NCBI GenBank assembly: GCA_038046785.1
Contig: JBBSVM010000002.1
Coordinates: forward strand, 1 to 64,000
Length of the DNA: 64,000 nt
Reading direction: 5' to 3'
Source of the DNA: JAHFTW01 sp038046785
Lineage (GTDB): Archaea > Thermoplasmatota > E2 > JACPAO01 > JAHFTW01
Shown here: in pieces, positions 18,157 through 27,036 of the stretch
Layout of the letters: each line of letters begins with the position of its first letter
How positions within the stretch are numbered: position 1 is the first letter of the stretch
Notes under the pieces: model-generated
Database searches by the model: none
Told to the model about the DNA's origin: nothing
What the model saw: only the letters and a program-made list of their open reading frames with translations
Program-made: the position numbers and the translations under genes

Positions 18157-18250
18157 CCGACGGCAGGGTCGCCAAAAGGGGTTCTGGTCAGATGGGAAAC
18201 ATGTTGGGGGCGACGGCAAAGTCTGAAAGAACGCCGTTTCTCCACAGAAT

Positions 18251-19906
18251 GTGGAGACGTCCCAGGCGATGCGGTGGGGGAGCACTTGGCTTGCCGCCCG
18301 CGATGGCAGGTGGACGCGAAGCGATTGGGCGGTCGTTGGCCTTGCCACCCTCGCCGTCCTAGCGCGCTGGGGCGAGCGGGCGCGCTACCTGATGAGTTGG
18401 GACTCCCACACCTTCGCCATCGCTCTCACCGACTACGATGTCAATGGGCTCCACCCGCACGCCCCCGGCTACCCTGTGTACGTCGCGCTTGGGCGGCTGG
18501 TCTTCGCGCTTCTGCCGGATGCCAACGACGCCTACATTCTGCTCAGCCTCCTCTTCACCGCGGCGTCACTCGCTCTTGCCTACGACCTTGGCCGCCGCCT
18601 TGCGGGCCGAGCCGTTGCCCTCGCCGCCGTCGTGCTTCTCCTAGCATCGCCGCTCGTCTTCGCGCACAGCGTCACCGCCAACGTCTACAGCGCCGACTTG
18701 CTGGGCAGCACCGCGGTGGCGTGGCTGGCGTGGCGCACACGGCACATTCCGACCAGCCGCAACATCCTCGCATTGGCGGCCGTGTTCTCGCTCGCAGTCG
18801 GCGTGCGTCCCTCTCTGGTATTCTTCCTCGGCCCGCTCGTGGCATGGGCTGCCCTGCGGCCGCCGTGGGTGCTTCGCGAGCAGGTGCGCCGTTTGTGGAA
18901 GCCTGTCGCCGCTGGCATCGCCATCGGCCTCGCCTGGTTCCTCCCGATGGTGCAGGGGAGCGGCGGCTACGCTCGTTGGAAGCGCGCCAACGACCTGCAG
19001 AGCGAAGTGGTGTTCGAGCACACCGCGTGGCAGGATGGCTGGACCTACGTCGCCCTCAACCTCGACCGGCTCGGCCTCTACCTGCGCTGGGAACTGGGCT
19101 GGGTTCTGCCCGCACTGGTCTTGCTGCTGGCCGCGCTGGTTGTTCTGCGCCTGCGCGGGCCGTCCCGCCCGGCGCCCCCCGCCCCCAAAGAAGGCGCCAT
19201 TTTCCTCGTGCTGTGGGCGGTTCCGGCGCTGCTGTTCTACCTCACGGTCTATTCCGGCTACGCCAACGGCCCATCCGGCTACACGCTCATCCTCCTTCCA
19301 GCCAGCTTCCTGGCGGCGGCGTTGATGGCCAAGCAGGCGGCGGGTCGCCTGGCCACGCCCGCCGTGGGAGCGGTGCTCTGCGTTGCCGCGCTCGGGATTG
19401 CATCTGCCGGACTGCTTGTGAACACCGGCGAGGTGGAAGATGTGCGCTACGAGGAACACGACGCCTGGATGGAGTCCTGGCTTGGGCTTCCCGCTGCGTT
19501 CCCGTCCTCCAACTCCACGCTGGTGACCGCCTACAACTTCGCCCCCCTCTGGTACTACTTCCCTTCCTACGACGTTTTCGAGTACCGCCCCGCTGGCAAG
19601 GCGGTCGGAGAGGTTCCCGATTTCCTGATGATTCAGCACGCCAAGAACGGCACGGCGAAGCCGGATTGGTACGACGAAATCGCCGACCACAAGACGTTCG
19701 GCCCCAACCCTCTGCCCAACGGCACCCGCCATCTCGTGCTGTTTGATTTCCAGCTCGCCGGCGAGAACGGCGGAACGCGTGCCGTCAAAGCGGACATCCC
19801 GGTGCGCGAGGCGTTCCTTCCGAGCGGCTGGCGCGTCCTTGTGGTGGACACCACGCCCGATCGGCCGCTGCTGGAGGACTACTTCACGATGGAGGGGGCG
19901 GCGTGA
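18251..19906 (+). CDS. GT-C type membrane glycosyltransferase
   Basis: A 551-residue membrane protein with about ten helices and a C-terminal extracytoplasmic part (from about residue 395). The first loop contains SWDSHTFAIALTDYD and HPHAPGYPVYVALG. The acidic residues there are where GT-C enzymes keep their catalytic D/E. It probably transfers a sugar from a polyprenyl phosphate outside the membrane. The frame opens with GTG at 18251; an ATG at 18269 (MRWGSTWL) is perhaps the better start. Its end overlaps the next glycosyltransferase gene by four bases. Confidence 0.78.
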   Translation: METSQAMRWGSTWLAARDGRWTRSDWAVVGLATLAVLARWGERARYLMSWDSHTFAIALTDYDVNGLHPHAPGYPVYVALGRLVFALLPDANDAYILLSLLFTAASLALAYDLGRRLAGRAVALAAVVLLLASPLVFAHSVTANVYSADLLGSTAVAWLAWRTRHIPTSRNILALAAVFSLAVGVRPSLVFFLGPLVAWAALRPPWVLREQVRRLWKPVAAGIAIGLAWFLPMVQGSGGYARWKRANDLQSEVVFEHTAWQDGWTYVALNLDRLGLYLRWELGWVLPALVLLLAALVVLRLRGPSRPAPPAPKEGAIFLVLWAVPALLFYLTVYSGYANGPSGYTLILLPASFLAAALMAKQAAGRLATPAVGAVLCVAALGIASAGLLVNTGEVEDVRYEEHDAWMESWLGLPAAFPSSNSTLVTAYNFAPLWYYFPSYDVFEYRPAGKAVGEVPDFLMIQHAKNGTAKPDWYDEIADHKTFGPNPLPNGTRHLVLFDFQLAGENGGTRAVKADIPVREAFLPSGWRVLVVDTTPDRPLLEDYFTMEGAA

Positions 19907-21642
19907 AGGAAATTCGGGCACAGCACTGGCGAACAGTCGCCCCGCTCCTCGCGCTCTATGCCGTCGCGTTGGCCATCCGCCTCTGGGTGGCGGGCGGGCA
20001 GCCGTACGGCGACGAGGCGGCCCACTACTACGTCGCGCGCCATCTCGGGGCGGGCCCCACGAACGTCTTCCCGCCGCAGGAGATGGAGTTCCTGTTCTGG
20101 CAGCGGCCGTTCTTCTCTCTCCTGCTCTGGCCGGGCGCCCAGTTCGGCTTCGAGGCGTACCGCCTGCAAGGTCATCTGGTCTCCGCCCTCCTCCCGGTCT
20201 TGGTCGCGCTGCTTGTTCGATCGGGCGGGGGGCGGGTGGGATGGTCCATCGCCACCGGTCTGGTTGCGGCGGCGTGGCCTCCCGTGGTGCTGTGGAGTGT
20301 TCGCGTCTTTCCCGATCCGCTCCTTGCGGCCCTGGTCCTTCTGGGGCTTTTGGCGTGGCGCTCGGGCCGCATCGGCACGGCGGCGGCGCTCTTCCTCGCT
20401 GCGACCTGGGTCAAGGAGGTGGGCTACCTGGTCCCGTTCGCCCTGTTCGCGACCGGCCTCGTTGCCGCGTTGCGCACCCGCGAGGCGTCGCTCTGGCCGC
20501 TTCGCCTCAACCGCCCCCTCACCGCCCTCGCGGCCTCACTCGTGCTCGGTCCGCTGCCGCTCCTCTATGACCTTGCCATCCTGGGCGGGCCCGCCCCCGG
20601 TTGGTCCACCTCGCCGCTCAACATCTCCCACCTGGACGGGCTCTTCTTCTCGGTCTGGTTGATTCCGCTGCTTGGCCTGGGGCTGCGTTGGCCTACGACG
20701 CGCAACCTCTCGGCCGTCGCACTGCTCTATCCCGGCTTTTACATCCTCTACTCGATGACAGGCCGCGGCATCGAGGCGTGGTACATGGTGCTGCCCAGCC
20801 TCTTGGTGCTGGCCGCCGCCTCGCTCACGCTGCACGAAGCCTCGACGCGCGTCCGCCCGGCGCTGCGCGCCGTCCCAGCGGCCCTCGTCGCCGTCGCTCT
20901 CCTCGTCGCATTCCTGCCCAGCGGGACCGCTCTGCGCGACCTCGCGACCCCGGCGTCGCCGGAGCAGGCCTCGCTCTCGGAACTGGCAGATGGGCTGGCC
21001 CGCGATACCCGGCTAACTGAGGCGCTGGACGCCATCCCCGAGCCCCAGACGGTGGGGATCTTCTCGGTGGACATGCCGTGGTTCTACGTCGCCTATCCAC
21101 TCACGGAGCGCTTCGCGTTCCTCGGCGTCGGCTTGACGGTGTTTGGAACTCTGCCCGAGTGGCGCGCCGCGTTCGACGACGCCGACTGGACCGTGGTGGC
21201 CAAGAACGACGCGGAGCTGAACCGCGCCATCCGGGCCGGCTACGCCGATTGCTTGCGCCACGACAACCCGGACTTCGCAGTCTTCGAGACCGACGCCTGC
21301 CCACGCGGCTTCGACGCCGTGGAAGGCGAGATGGCGCGGCTTCGGCCTCTCGTGCTTTCGACCGCGTTCCGGCAGGCGGTTCCGTGCAGCGACGACGTCG
21401 AACTCCTGGTCACGCTCACAAACCGGGGAGCCGATGCACTCACGCCCCGCGTGCACGCCCTCTCCGGCGACCGCAGCGCAGAGGTGAACCTGGAGCCGCT
21501 GCCCGGCAACACCACGCGCACGGATTCCATCCCCTTCCCGCTCCCGGACCGCTGCCGCATCCCGGACAGCTTCGATGTCGGCATCACGGTGTCCGCCGCG
21601 GGCCAGGATGAGCTCTACCAAGTCCTCACGGTGCGGTTGTAA
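19903..21642 (+). CDS. GT-C type membrane glycosyltransferase with C-terminal beta domain
   Basis: A 579-residue protein. The first loop GQPYGDEAAHYYVARHLG is the D-E motif of ArnT/GT39-like GT-C enzymes. About ten helices extend to residue 350. The rest is extracytoplasmic and ends in a small beta domain (VELLVTLTNRGADALTPRV) that resembles CARDB-like folds. GTG start coupled to the upstream gene by a four-base overlap. It differs from the two neighbouring GT-C proteins and may add another sugar to the same lipid-linked chain. Confidence 0.78.
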   Translation: MKEIRAQHWRTVAPLLALYAVALAIRLWVAGGQPYGDEAAHYYVARHLGAGPTNVFPPQEMEFLFWQRPFFSLLLWPGAQFGFEAYRLQGHLVSALLPVLVALLVRSGGGRVGWSIATGLVAAAWPPVVLWSVRVFPDPLLAALVLLGLLAWRSGRIGTAAALFLAATWVKEVGYLVPFALFATGLVAALRTREASLWPLRLNRPLTALAASLVLGPLPLLYDLAILGGPAPGWSTSPLNISHLDGLFFSVWLIPLLGLGLRWPTTRNLSAVALLYPGFYILYSMTGRGIEAWYMVLPSLLVLAAASLTLHEASTRVRPALRAVPAALVAVALLVAFLPSGTALRDLATPASPEQASLSELADGLARDTRLTEALDAIPEPQTVGIFSVDMPWFYVAYPLTERFAFLGVGLTVFGTLPEWRAAFDDADWTVVAKNDAELNRAIRAGYADCLRHDNPDFAVFETDACPRGFDAVEGEMARLRPLVLSTAFRQAVPCSDDVELLVTLTNRGADALTPRVHALSGDRSAEVNLEPLPGNTTRTDSIPFPLPDRCRIPDSFDVGITVSAAGQDELYQVLTVRL

Positions 21643-21702
21643 GAACAGCTCCTCTCGACAACGGCCTTCAACCCGGAGCCGCCTGCGGCTCCCGTGTCCA
21701 GC

Positions 21703-22572
21703 ATGACCGCCCTCGTCGCCCTGCTGCGTCCGCGCCAGTGGTACAAGAACGGCATCGTGCTGGTGCCGCTGCTCTTCAGCAACAATTTCGCGAACGCCGC
21801 GCTCTGGCCGCGCGCCATCGTCGCGGTGGCGGCGTTCTGTCTCTTGTCGAGTGCTGCGTACTGCCTCAACGATGTGCGGGATGCCGCGCGCGACCGGCTC
21901 CATCCGGTGAAGCGGCTGCGCCCGGTCGCCTCGGGGGCTGTCCCGGCAGGTGTCGCCGCCCTGCTTGGCGTGGTCGTGGCCGCAGCCGGCCTCACCCTGC
22001 TTGCCATTCTCAATCCTGCAACCTTCGCGCTGGGGGTCGCCTACCTCGCGCTGCAGGTTGCCTACAACTTGGTCCTCAAGCAGGTGTTCCTGTGGGACCT
22101 CCTCGCCATCGCCATCGGGTTCGTCCTGCGCGCCCTGGCGGGCTCGTCGGCCCTGCCCGTTCCCCCCTCGCCGTGGCTCATCGTCTGTGCGTTCCTGCTC
22201 GCTTTCCATCTTGGCTTGGCCAAGCGGCGCCACGAGCTGCTCGTCGGCGCGGATGCCGCGCACCGCCCGGTGTTGGGGCTCTACACCGTCGCCTTCGTCG
22301 AGCAGACACTGCAGGTCTCCACGGCGCTGCTGCTTGCCGCCTACAGCCTCTACACCTTCTTCGGAGCCAGCATCGCCATGATGACGACGCTGCCGTTCGC
22401 GTTCTACGGCGTGCTGCGCTACAATCTGCTCGTCCATCGCCGCGACGGGCGCGACGAGGCGCAGATGCTTCTCGGCGACCGCGCCGTCATCGCCAACGCC
22501 TTGGTCTGGGTCCTCGTCGTGGTGGCGGTGCAGGCGGGCCTTGCCGAACGGGCGTGGATCTGGCTCACGTAG
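21703..22572 (+). CDS. UbiA-superfamily prenyltransferase, DPPR-synthase-like
   Basis: About 289 residues with eight to nine helices. RPRQWYKN at the N-terminus, the first Asp motif YCLNDVRDAARDRLHP, RPVASGAV and the second-half IAIGFVLRALAG are the pattern of decaprenyl-phosphate phosphoribosyltransferases. Those enzymes move phosphoribose onto a polyprenyl phosphate. I take the ATG at 21703; a GTG nine bases earlier is possible. In this locus it would supply a polyprenyl-phosphate pentose for the GT-C enzymes; that link is inference. A plain quinone or lipid UbiA cannot be fully excluded. Confidence 0.8.
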   Translation: MTALVALLRPRQWYKNGIVLVPLLFSNNFANAALWPRAIVAVAAFCLLSSAAYCLNDVRDAARDRLHPVKRLRPVASGAVPAGVAALLGVVVAAAGLTLLAILNPATFALGVAYLALQVAYNLVLKQVFLWDLLAIAIGFVLRALAGSSALPVPPSPWLIVCAFLLAFHLGLAKRRHELLVGADAAHRPVLGLYTVAFVEQTLQVSTALLLAAYSLYTFFGASIAMMTTLPFAFYGVLRYNLLVHRRDGRDEAQMLLGDRAVIANALVWVLVVVAVQAGLAERAWIWLT

Positions 22573-23611
22573 GGGGGACAGGAGGCTCGGTAGCCGCCGG
22601 AGCGGACTCGACCGGGAGAACCGTGGCAGGCACGCTGCGTTTCACCACGAGCCAGACGGGAAGGGTCAGCAGTCCGATGGCGGCGCCCAATCCCAGGGTG
22701 GCAAGACGGACCAAAACGGTCGCAGCGCCCGCCGTGCCGGAGTCCGCCCCCGCCGCAAGCAGGATGCCCACCATGCCCGCCTCGGCCGCCCCCAATCCGC
22801 CGGGCAGGACGCTGGCAACACCTGCGAGCGTCCCGATGGTGAAGACCCAGATGCCGAACGTCCAGGAGACTTGGAAGCCGAGCCCGTCGAGGATGAGCTT
22901 GACCGCGGCGCCTTCCAACGCCCAAGCGCACATCGCAAACGAGAGGGCGACGGCGAGCGTGAGAGGCTTGGCGAGGCGGCCGAGGCCGTCGCCCAGTTCG
23001 CGCACCGCATCGCCCAGGCGGGCACGACGGCCGGCCAACCGCGCCACGGCCGCCCAGAACTTTGGGCGAGTCAGAAGAATCAGACCGGCGACCACGGCGA
23101 AAGCAAGCAGGATGATGGCGCCTCCCGCGAAGCCGAGCACGGTGGCAGAAAGCACGGCGAGCCCCGCAACGGCCGCCATGTCGAGAACGCGCTCCATGAC
23201 CACGGCGGGCAGGACGGTCTCGGGACGCAGCCCGCGTCGTTCGGCAAGGGCCCACGCCTTCCACAGTTCACCCAGCTTGGCGGGCGTCAGAATCAAGAGC
23301 AGGCCCGCCCCGAACAGCAGGCTCGCCTCGCCCGCCGGGGCGCGCACGCCCAGCCGGTGCAGCAGCCAGAGCCATTTGCACAGGCGCAGGAAATAGCCCA
23401 GGAGGACGAAGAGGACAGCGAGCACCAGCGCGCTTGGGGCGACGGTCCCGAGCGCCTCCACCACTTCGCCGCGGTGACGCCACGCCAGCACTCCGAGGAT
23501 GGCGAGGATGGCGAGGCTCGCGCCCAGGAGGACTGTCGCGATGCGCACCCGAGCCACGCCACCGCCACGCCTGCCGGGGAAGAAGCCTTCGTCGTCGGAG
23601 ACTCTTGTCAC
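22565..23611 (-). CDS. Flippase-like membrane protein (LPG-synthase TM domain family)
   Basis: A 348-residue membrane protein with the glycosyltransferase-2-associated/LPG_synthase_TM pattern: GAGLLLILTPAKLGELWKA, then AVVMERVLDM, and later GLGAAEAGMVGILLAAG. Seven to eight helices. Relatives are often found with polysaccharide genes and called flippase-like, although transport is proven for few. GTG start at 23611; a second GTG at 23557 is possible. Its 3' end overlaps the convergent prenyltransferase by eight bases. It would fit moving a lipid-linked sugar across the membrane. Confidence 0.82.
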   Translation of the reverse strand: MTRVSDDEGFFPGRRGGGVARVRIATVLLGASLAILAILGVLAWRHRGEVVEALGTVAPSALVLAVLFVLLGYFLRLCKWLWLLHRLGVRAPAGEASLLFGAGLLLILTPAKLGELWKAWALAERRGLRPETVLPAVVMERVLDMAAVAGLAVLSATVLGFAGGAIILLAFAVVAGLILLTRPKFWAAVARLAGRRARLGDAVRELGDGLGRLAKPLTLAVALSFAMCAWALEGAAVKLILDGLGFQVSWTFGIWVFTIGTLAGVASVLPGGLGAAEAGMVGILLAAGADSGTAGAATVLVRLATLGLGAAIGLLTLPVWLVVKRSVPATVLPVESAPAATEPPVPPT

Positions 23612-23661
23612 ATTGGCACCGCCTCCATGAACCTTATAGAGGAGCCAGAAGTGAACGGGGT

Positions 23662-26600
23662 ATGCGGTGGGCTCTTTCCGAGGCGTGGAAAAGCCGATGC
23701 CGGGACGCCGCCGCTCCCTTCGCCGTTGCCCTGGTCTTGGCGGCCTTGCTCGACCATGATTGGGACGGCTTCGTCTTCCGTACCGTCGTCGAGCAGTTCC
23801 TCGCGGGCCAGAGCCCCTATGCGGTGGCAGCCGAGCAGCCCTTCTACGCCTACCTGGGCGTCACCGACACGGGAACGCAGTGGTGGGCCTACCCGCCGCT
23901 CATGGTCCTGGCGATGGCGCTCACATCGCTCCCCACGCTCCTCGCCAACCTGCCGCCCTGGGCCGACCGGGTGCTGTGGAAACTTCCCATGGTGCTCTCG
24001 CTTCTCGCCCTCGCCTGGGTCGCGGGCGCCTGGGCGCGCCGCTTCGGTTCCGACGCAGGCGAAGTCCGCAAAGTGGAACGGCGCTTCCTCTGGAATCCTT
24101 ACCTCCTCCTCGTCGCCGCAGCCTGGGGCATGACCGATGTCGCCCTCATGGCGCTCTACCTCGGCGGGCTGCTCGCCTACGGCAACGGCCGCCCCGGCCG
24201 CGCCGGACTCCTGGTTGGCCTGGCCTTCCTGGTGAAGCCGTTCCCCGCTTTCCTGTTCCTGCCCATGGTGCCCTACCTGGTGCGGCGGCACGGCTGGGCG
24301 TCGCTGCGCCGGTTCGCCCTCTTCGCGTTTGGCACGGTGACGGCGGTCTGCCTCCCCTTCTTCCTGGCCGACCCCGGCGCCTTCCTGCAACAAGTGGTGG
24401 GAATGCACTTGGCGCGCGGCGTGCAGGGCTTCACCCTCTGGCAGCTTCTGCCACGCGGCCTCCTCTCGGACGGCGCCGTCAAACTGCTGAGCCCCATCCT
24501 GCTCGTTGCCTCGCTCGTCGGCGTGGGCTACCTCTCCAGCCGCCTCAAGGGCAAAGGCACCAGCCTGCTGCTCACACTCCTGGCCGGCATCGCGTTCCTC
24601 GCCTGGAACCGCGTCGTCAACGAGCAGTACTTCGTTCTCATCGTCGCCCCCATCTTGATCCTCGACCAGCTGCACATCCTTGACCGGCTCGGCCATTTCC
24701 TGACGCGCTGGACCCCGAACCTGTTTGCGGGCGTCATCATCCTGGGCGGCTTCCACTTCCTCACCTTCTTCCCTCCCGACGTTGCGATGCCGCTCTTTGG
24801 CCGACCGGTGGACCAGGTGGCCGAGGCGCTGCGCAGTGCAGCGCCCTTCTTCTGGTGGCTGCTGCAGCAGACCCTCGTCCTCCTGGTGACCCTCACCCTC
24901 CTGGCGCTTGCCTGGCTCGCCCTGCGCATCCTGCGCAGCCAGCCTGGGACCACGCCCGTGCGCGCCGGTTCCCTGGTGCCCACGGCCCTCCTTGGCCTCG
25001 CCCTCATCACCGTCGGCTTCCTTCCGATTCTCCCCACGGCCGCGGCCCCCGCCGCCACGTTCGAACCTGCCATCGCAGAACCGCGCGTCGGGGCGTTCCA
25101 TTATCTGTGGTGGCAGAACCCGGCGCACGACCCCGATGAGGCGTACGGCAACTGGGTCGGTGTGACGCAGGATCCGGCCAAAGGGTACTACACCAGCACG
25201 CGCGGCGTGGCGCGCGACCATGCCGAGCAGATGGTGGCAGCCGGCATCGACCACGCCATCGTGAGCTACCACCGCGGCGAGGGGCCGCGCTACGCCACGT
25301 TCCAAGAGGAAGCTGCGCGGGCGGGCCTGCGCGTCGCTCCGCTCATCGAGCTCAACCAGGTGTACGACCAGCCGCAGCATCACCCCATCGACGAAGAGGG
25401 CAAACTGCTGCCCTTTGCCGCCTACCGCATGGACGAGGGCACGCGCGCCGCCATCGTCGCGTTCGTCCTCGACCTCTCCGACGGCCTGCGCGCCCCCAAC
25501 GCGCTCCAACTCGACGGGCGGCCGGTCCTCTACTTCTACGACTCCTACATCTCCAGCATTGGTTTCGCCCCGGAGGACAAACGGGCGCTCGCCGAAGCGC
25601 TCGTCGCCGAGGTGGGCTACGATGCCCTGCGCAAAGCGTGGGATGAGCCGGCGATGAATGGCACCCTTGATGCGGTGCTCGCGCACCACCCCGCCCGCTT
25701 CGCCGACTTCTTCGGCCCCGATGGCGGTCTCTGGCGGTCCGCCCACCTTGTTCAGCACCAAGCGTTCTGGCGCTCCATCCGTTCCGAGCTGGAGGCGCAG
25801 CTTGGCCCGCTCTACTTGGTTGGCGGCGAATCGTTCAACGAGCGCGCTGGCCTGATTGCGGGCACCGCGAAATCGGTGGCCGAGCTCGAGGTGTTCGATG
25901 CCGGCTTCATCTATTCTCCCAGTTTCACCTGGGGCACACTGCCGCGCGACACCTCCTTCACGGACGCCTTCGCGCGCTGGGAGGACCGCAACCGCTGGCT
26001 CTCCGCCTTCGCAGTGGGCCTGGGTGCGGACGACGCCCTCGGCATCGCCCCCTCCTACGACGACCGCGGCATCCGCGCCAAAGGGTTCGAGATCCCCGCC
26101 TTCCCAGATGGCGAGGCTGCCCCCTCCCTCTACGATCGCTCCTGGGACTCGCTCGCGGCCCATCCGCCCCGCCTCGCCCTCATCGCTACCTTCAACGAGT
26201 ACTTCGAAGGCTCCAGCATTGAGCCCACGACGCAGCTGGGCGACCGCTGGCTGCGTGAAACCGAGACGCAGAGCGCTGCCTTCCGTGCGCTGCCGCCCGC
26301 CAACGACACCATCACCATCCTTCTCCACGAACGGGCAAGCCGCACCACCGAGGGGCTCAACGACCTCGACACGCCGCACGACTCCGGCCTTGAGCTGGTC
26401 GCCGCCGCAAGCCGCAGCCACCCCGGCACCCGCATCGCGGCGGTGGATGCGCAGGCAACACGCATCGCAGAGCTTGCCCCCCGCATGGTCGCCATCGAGG
26501 GGGGCCGCGCCGGCTACGAGGTCTCCGCTTCGGCCCTCGCGGCGTGGCAAACGTGGCGGGACGCAGGCGCGTCCAGTCTCCTCATCGGCCCCGAACTCCA

Positions 26601-26940
26601 GAGCGACCTCGCCGCCGCGCTCCCGCCGTCGTGCCGTGCCGGCCTGGAGCAGCTCACGCCAGCAACGCTCCTGCCCGGCGACCGCCTGGAGCGGCGCCAG
26701 ACCTCGTTGGTGCTGGAGCGCGGCGGCGTCGGCCACACGGTCGGCCGCTCCTGCGGCGACGGATTCGCATTGAGCTTCTTCCAGCCCTGGGGTTCCAGCC
26801 GCGAAGCCGATGTGCAGGGCGCTGGCCCCAACCCGCTTGCTGGCATCGGCCGCACGGTGAATGCCACGACGGAGGCGGCCTGCCTCGCCGTCGCCTTCGG
26901 CCTGCTCGACCCGAGCGAGCCGACAACCTGCTCTGCATAG
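23662..26940 (+). CDS. Fusion of a GT-C-like membrane mannosyltransferase and a GH99-like glycosidase domain
   Basis: A 1092-residue protein. Residues 1 to about 470 have ten or more helices with a GT-C/DUF2029-like layout (early loop AEQPFYAYLGVTDTGTQWW, then LLVGLAFLVKPFPAFL). From about residue 475 the chain reads VGAFHYLWWQNP and continues as a GH99-like endo-mannosidase domain. Near its end FNEYFEGSSIEP (residues 844-855) carries E846 and E849 in the place of the GH99 catalytic pair. About 220 further residues have no family I know. The fusion implies an extracytoplasmic glycosidase tethered to a glycosyltransferase. ATG start at 23662. Confidence 0.78.
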   Translation: MRWALSEAWKSRCRDAAAPFAVALVLAALLDHDWDGFVFRTVVEQFLAGQSPYAVAAEQPFYAYLGVTDTGTQWWAYPPLMVLAMALTSLPTLLANLPPWADRVLWKLPMVLSLLALAWVAGAWARRFGSDAGEVRKVERRFLWNPYLLLVAAAWGMTDVALMALYLGGLLAYGNGRPGRAGLLVGLAFLVKPFPAFLFLPMVPYLVRRHGWASLRRFALFAFGTVTAVCLPFFLADPGAFLQQVVGMHLARGVQGFTLWQLLPRGLLSDGAVKLLSPILLVASLVGVGYLSSRLKGKGTSLLLTLLAGIAFLAWNRVVNEQYFVLIVAPILILDQLHILDRLGHFLTRWTPNLFAGVIILGGFHFLTFFPPDVAMPLFGRPVDQVAEALRSAAPFFWWLLQQTLVLLVTLTLLALAWLALRILRSQPGTTPVRAGSLVPTALLGLALITVGFLPILPTAAAPAATFEPAIAEPRVGAFHYLWWQNPAHDPDEAYGNWVGVTQDPAKGYYTSTRGVARDHAEQMVAAGIDHAIVSYHRGEGPRYATFQEEAARAGLRVAPLIELNQVYDQPQHHPIDEEGKLLPFAAYRMDEGTRAAIVAFVLDLSDGLRAPNALQLDGRPVLYFYDSYISSIGFAPEDKRALAEALVAEVGYDALRKAWDEPAMNGTLDAVLAHHPARFADFFGPDGGLWRSAHLVQHQAFWRSIRSELEAQLGPLYLVGGESFNERAGLIAGTAKSVAELEVFDAGFIYSPSFTWGTLPRDTSFTDAFARWEDRNRWLSAFAVGLGADDALGIAPSYDDRGIRAKGFEIPAFPDGEAAPSLYDRSWDSLAAHPPRLALIATFNEYFEGSSIEPTTQLGDRWLRETETQSAAFRALPPANDTITILLHERASRTTEGLNDLDTPHDSGLELVAAASRSHPGTRIAAVDAQATRIAELAPRMVAIEGGRAGYEVSASALAAWQTWRDAGASSLLIGPELQSDLAAALPPSCRAGLEQLTPATLLPGDRLERRQTSLVLERGGVGHTVGRSCGDGFALSFFQPWGSSREADVQGAGPNPLAGIGRTVNATTEAACLAVAFGLLDPSEPTTCSA

Positions 26941-26955
26941 TCCCTCAAAGGCGGT

Positions 26956-27031
26956 GCCCGCGAGCGAAGTGAGCGGGCTTGGGCGGTCGAAGACCGCCCG
27001 TCGTCACTCTGCGGTGCAACGCGCAGCGTTG
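26956..27031. repeat. Three consecutive hairpins between convergent genes (REP-like / terminator)
   Basis: Three inverted repeats follow each other. GCCCGC/GCGGGC is at 26956-26978 with an 11-base loop containing GAGCGAAG. GGGCGGTC/GACCGCCC is at 26981-26999 with a GAA loop. GCAACGC/GCGTTGC is at 27015-27031 with a GCA loop. They fill the 96-base gap between two convergent stops. They could end both transcripts or be a REP-like repeat; similar words recur near 31.0 and 61.1 kb. Confidence 0.6.
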
Positions 27032-27036
27032 CGCTG

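Noticed and set aside
15601..19746. A 1381-codon open frame on the plus strand across several glycan genes
   Set aside because: It is out of frame with two acyltransferases and a glycosyltransferase and antisense to another, all with family motifs. The translated product has no domain and shadow-like composition.
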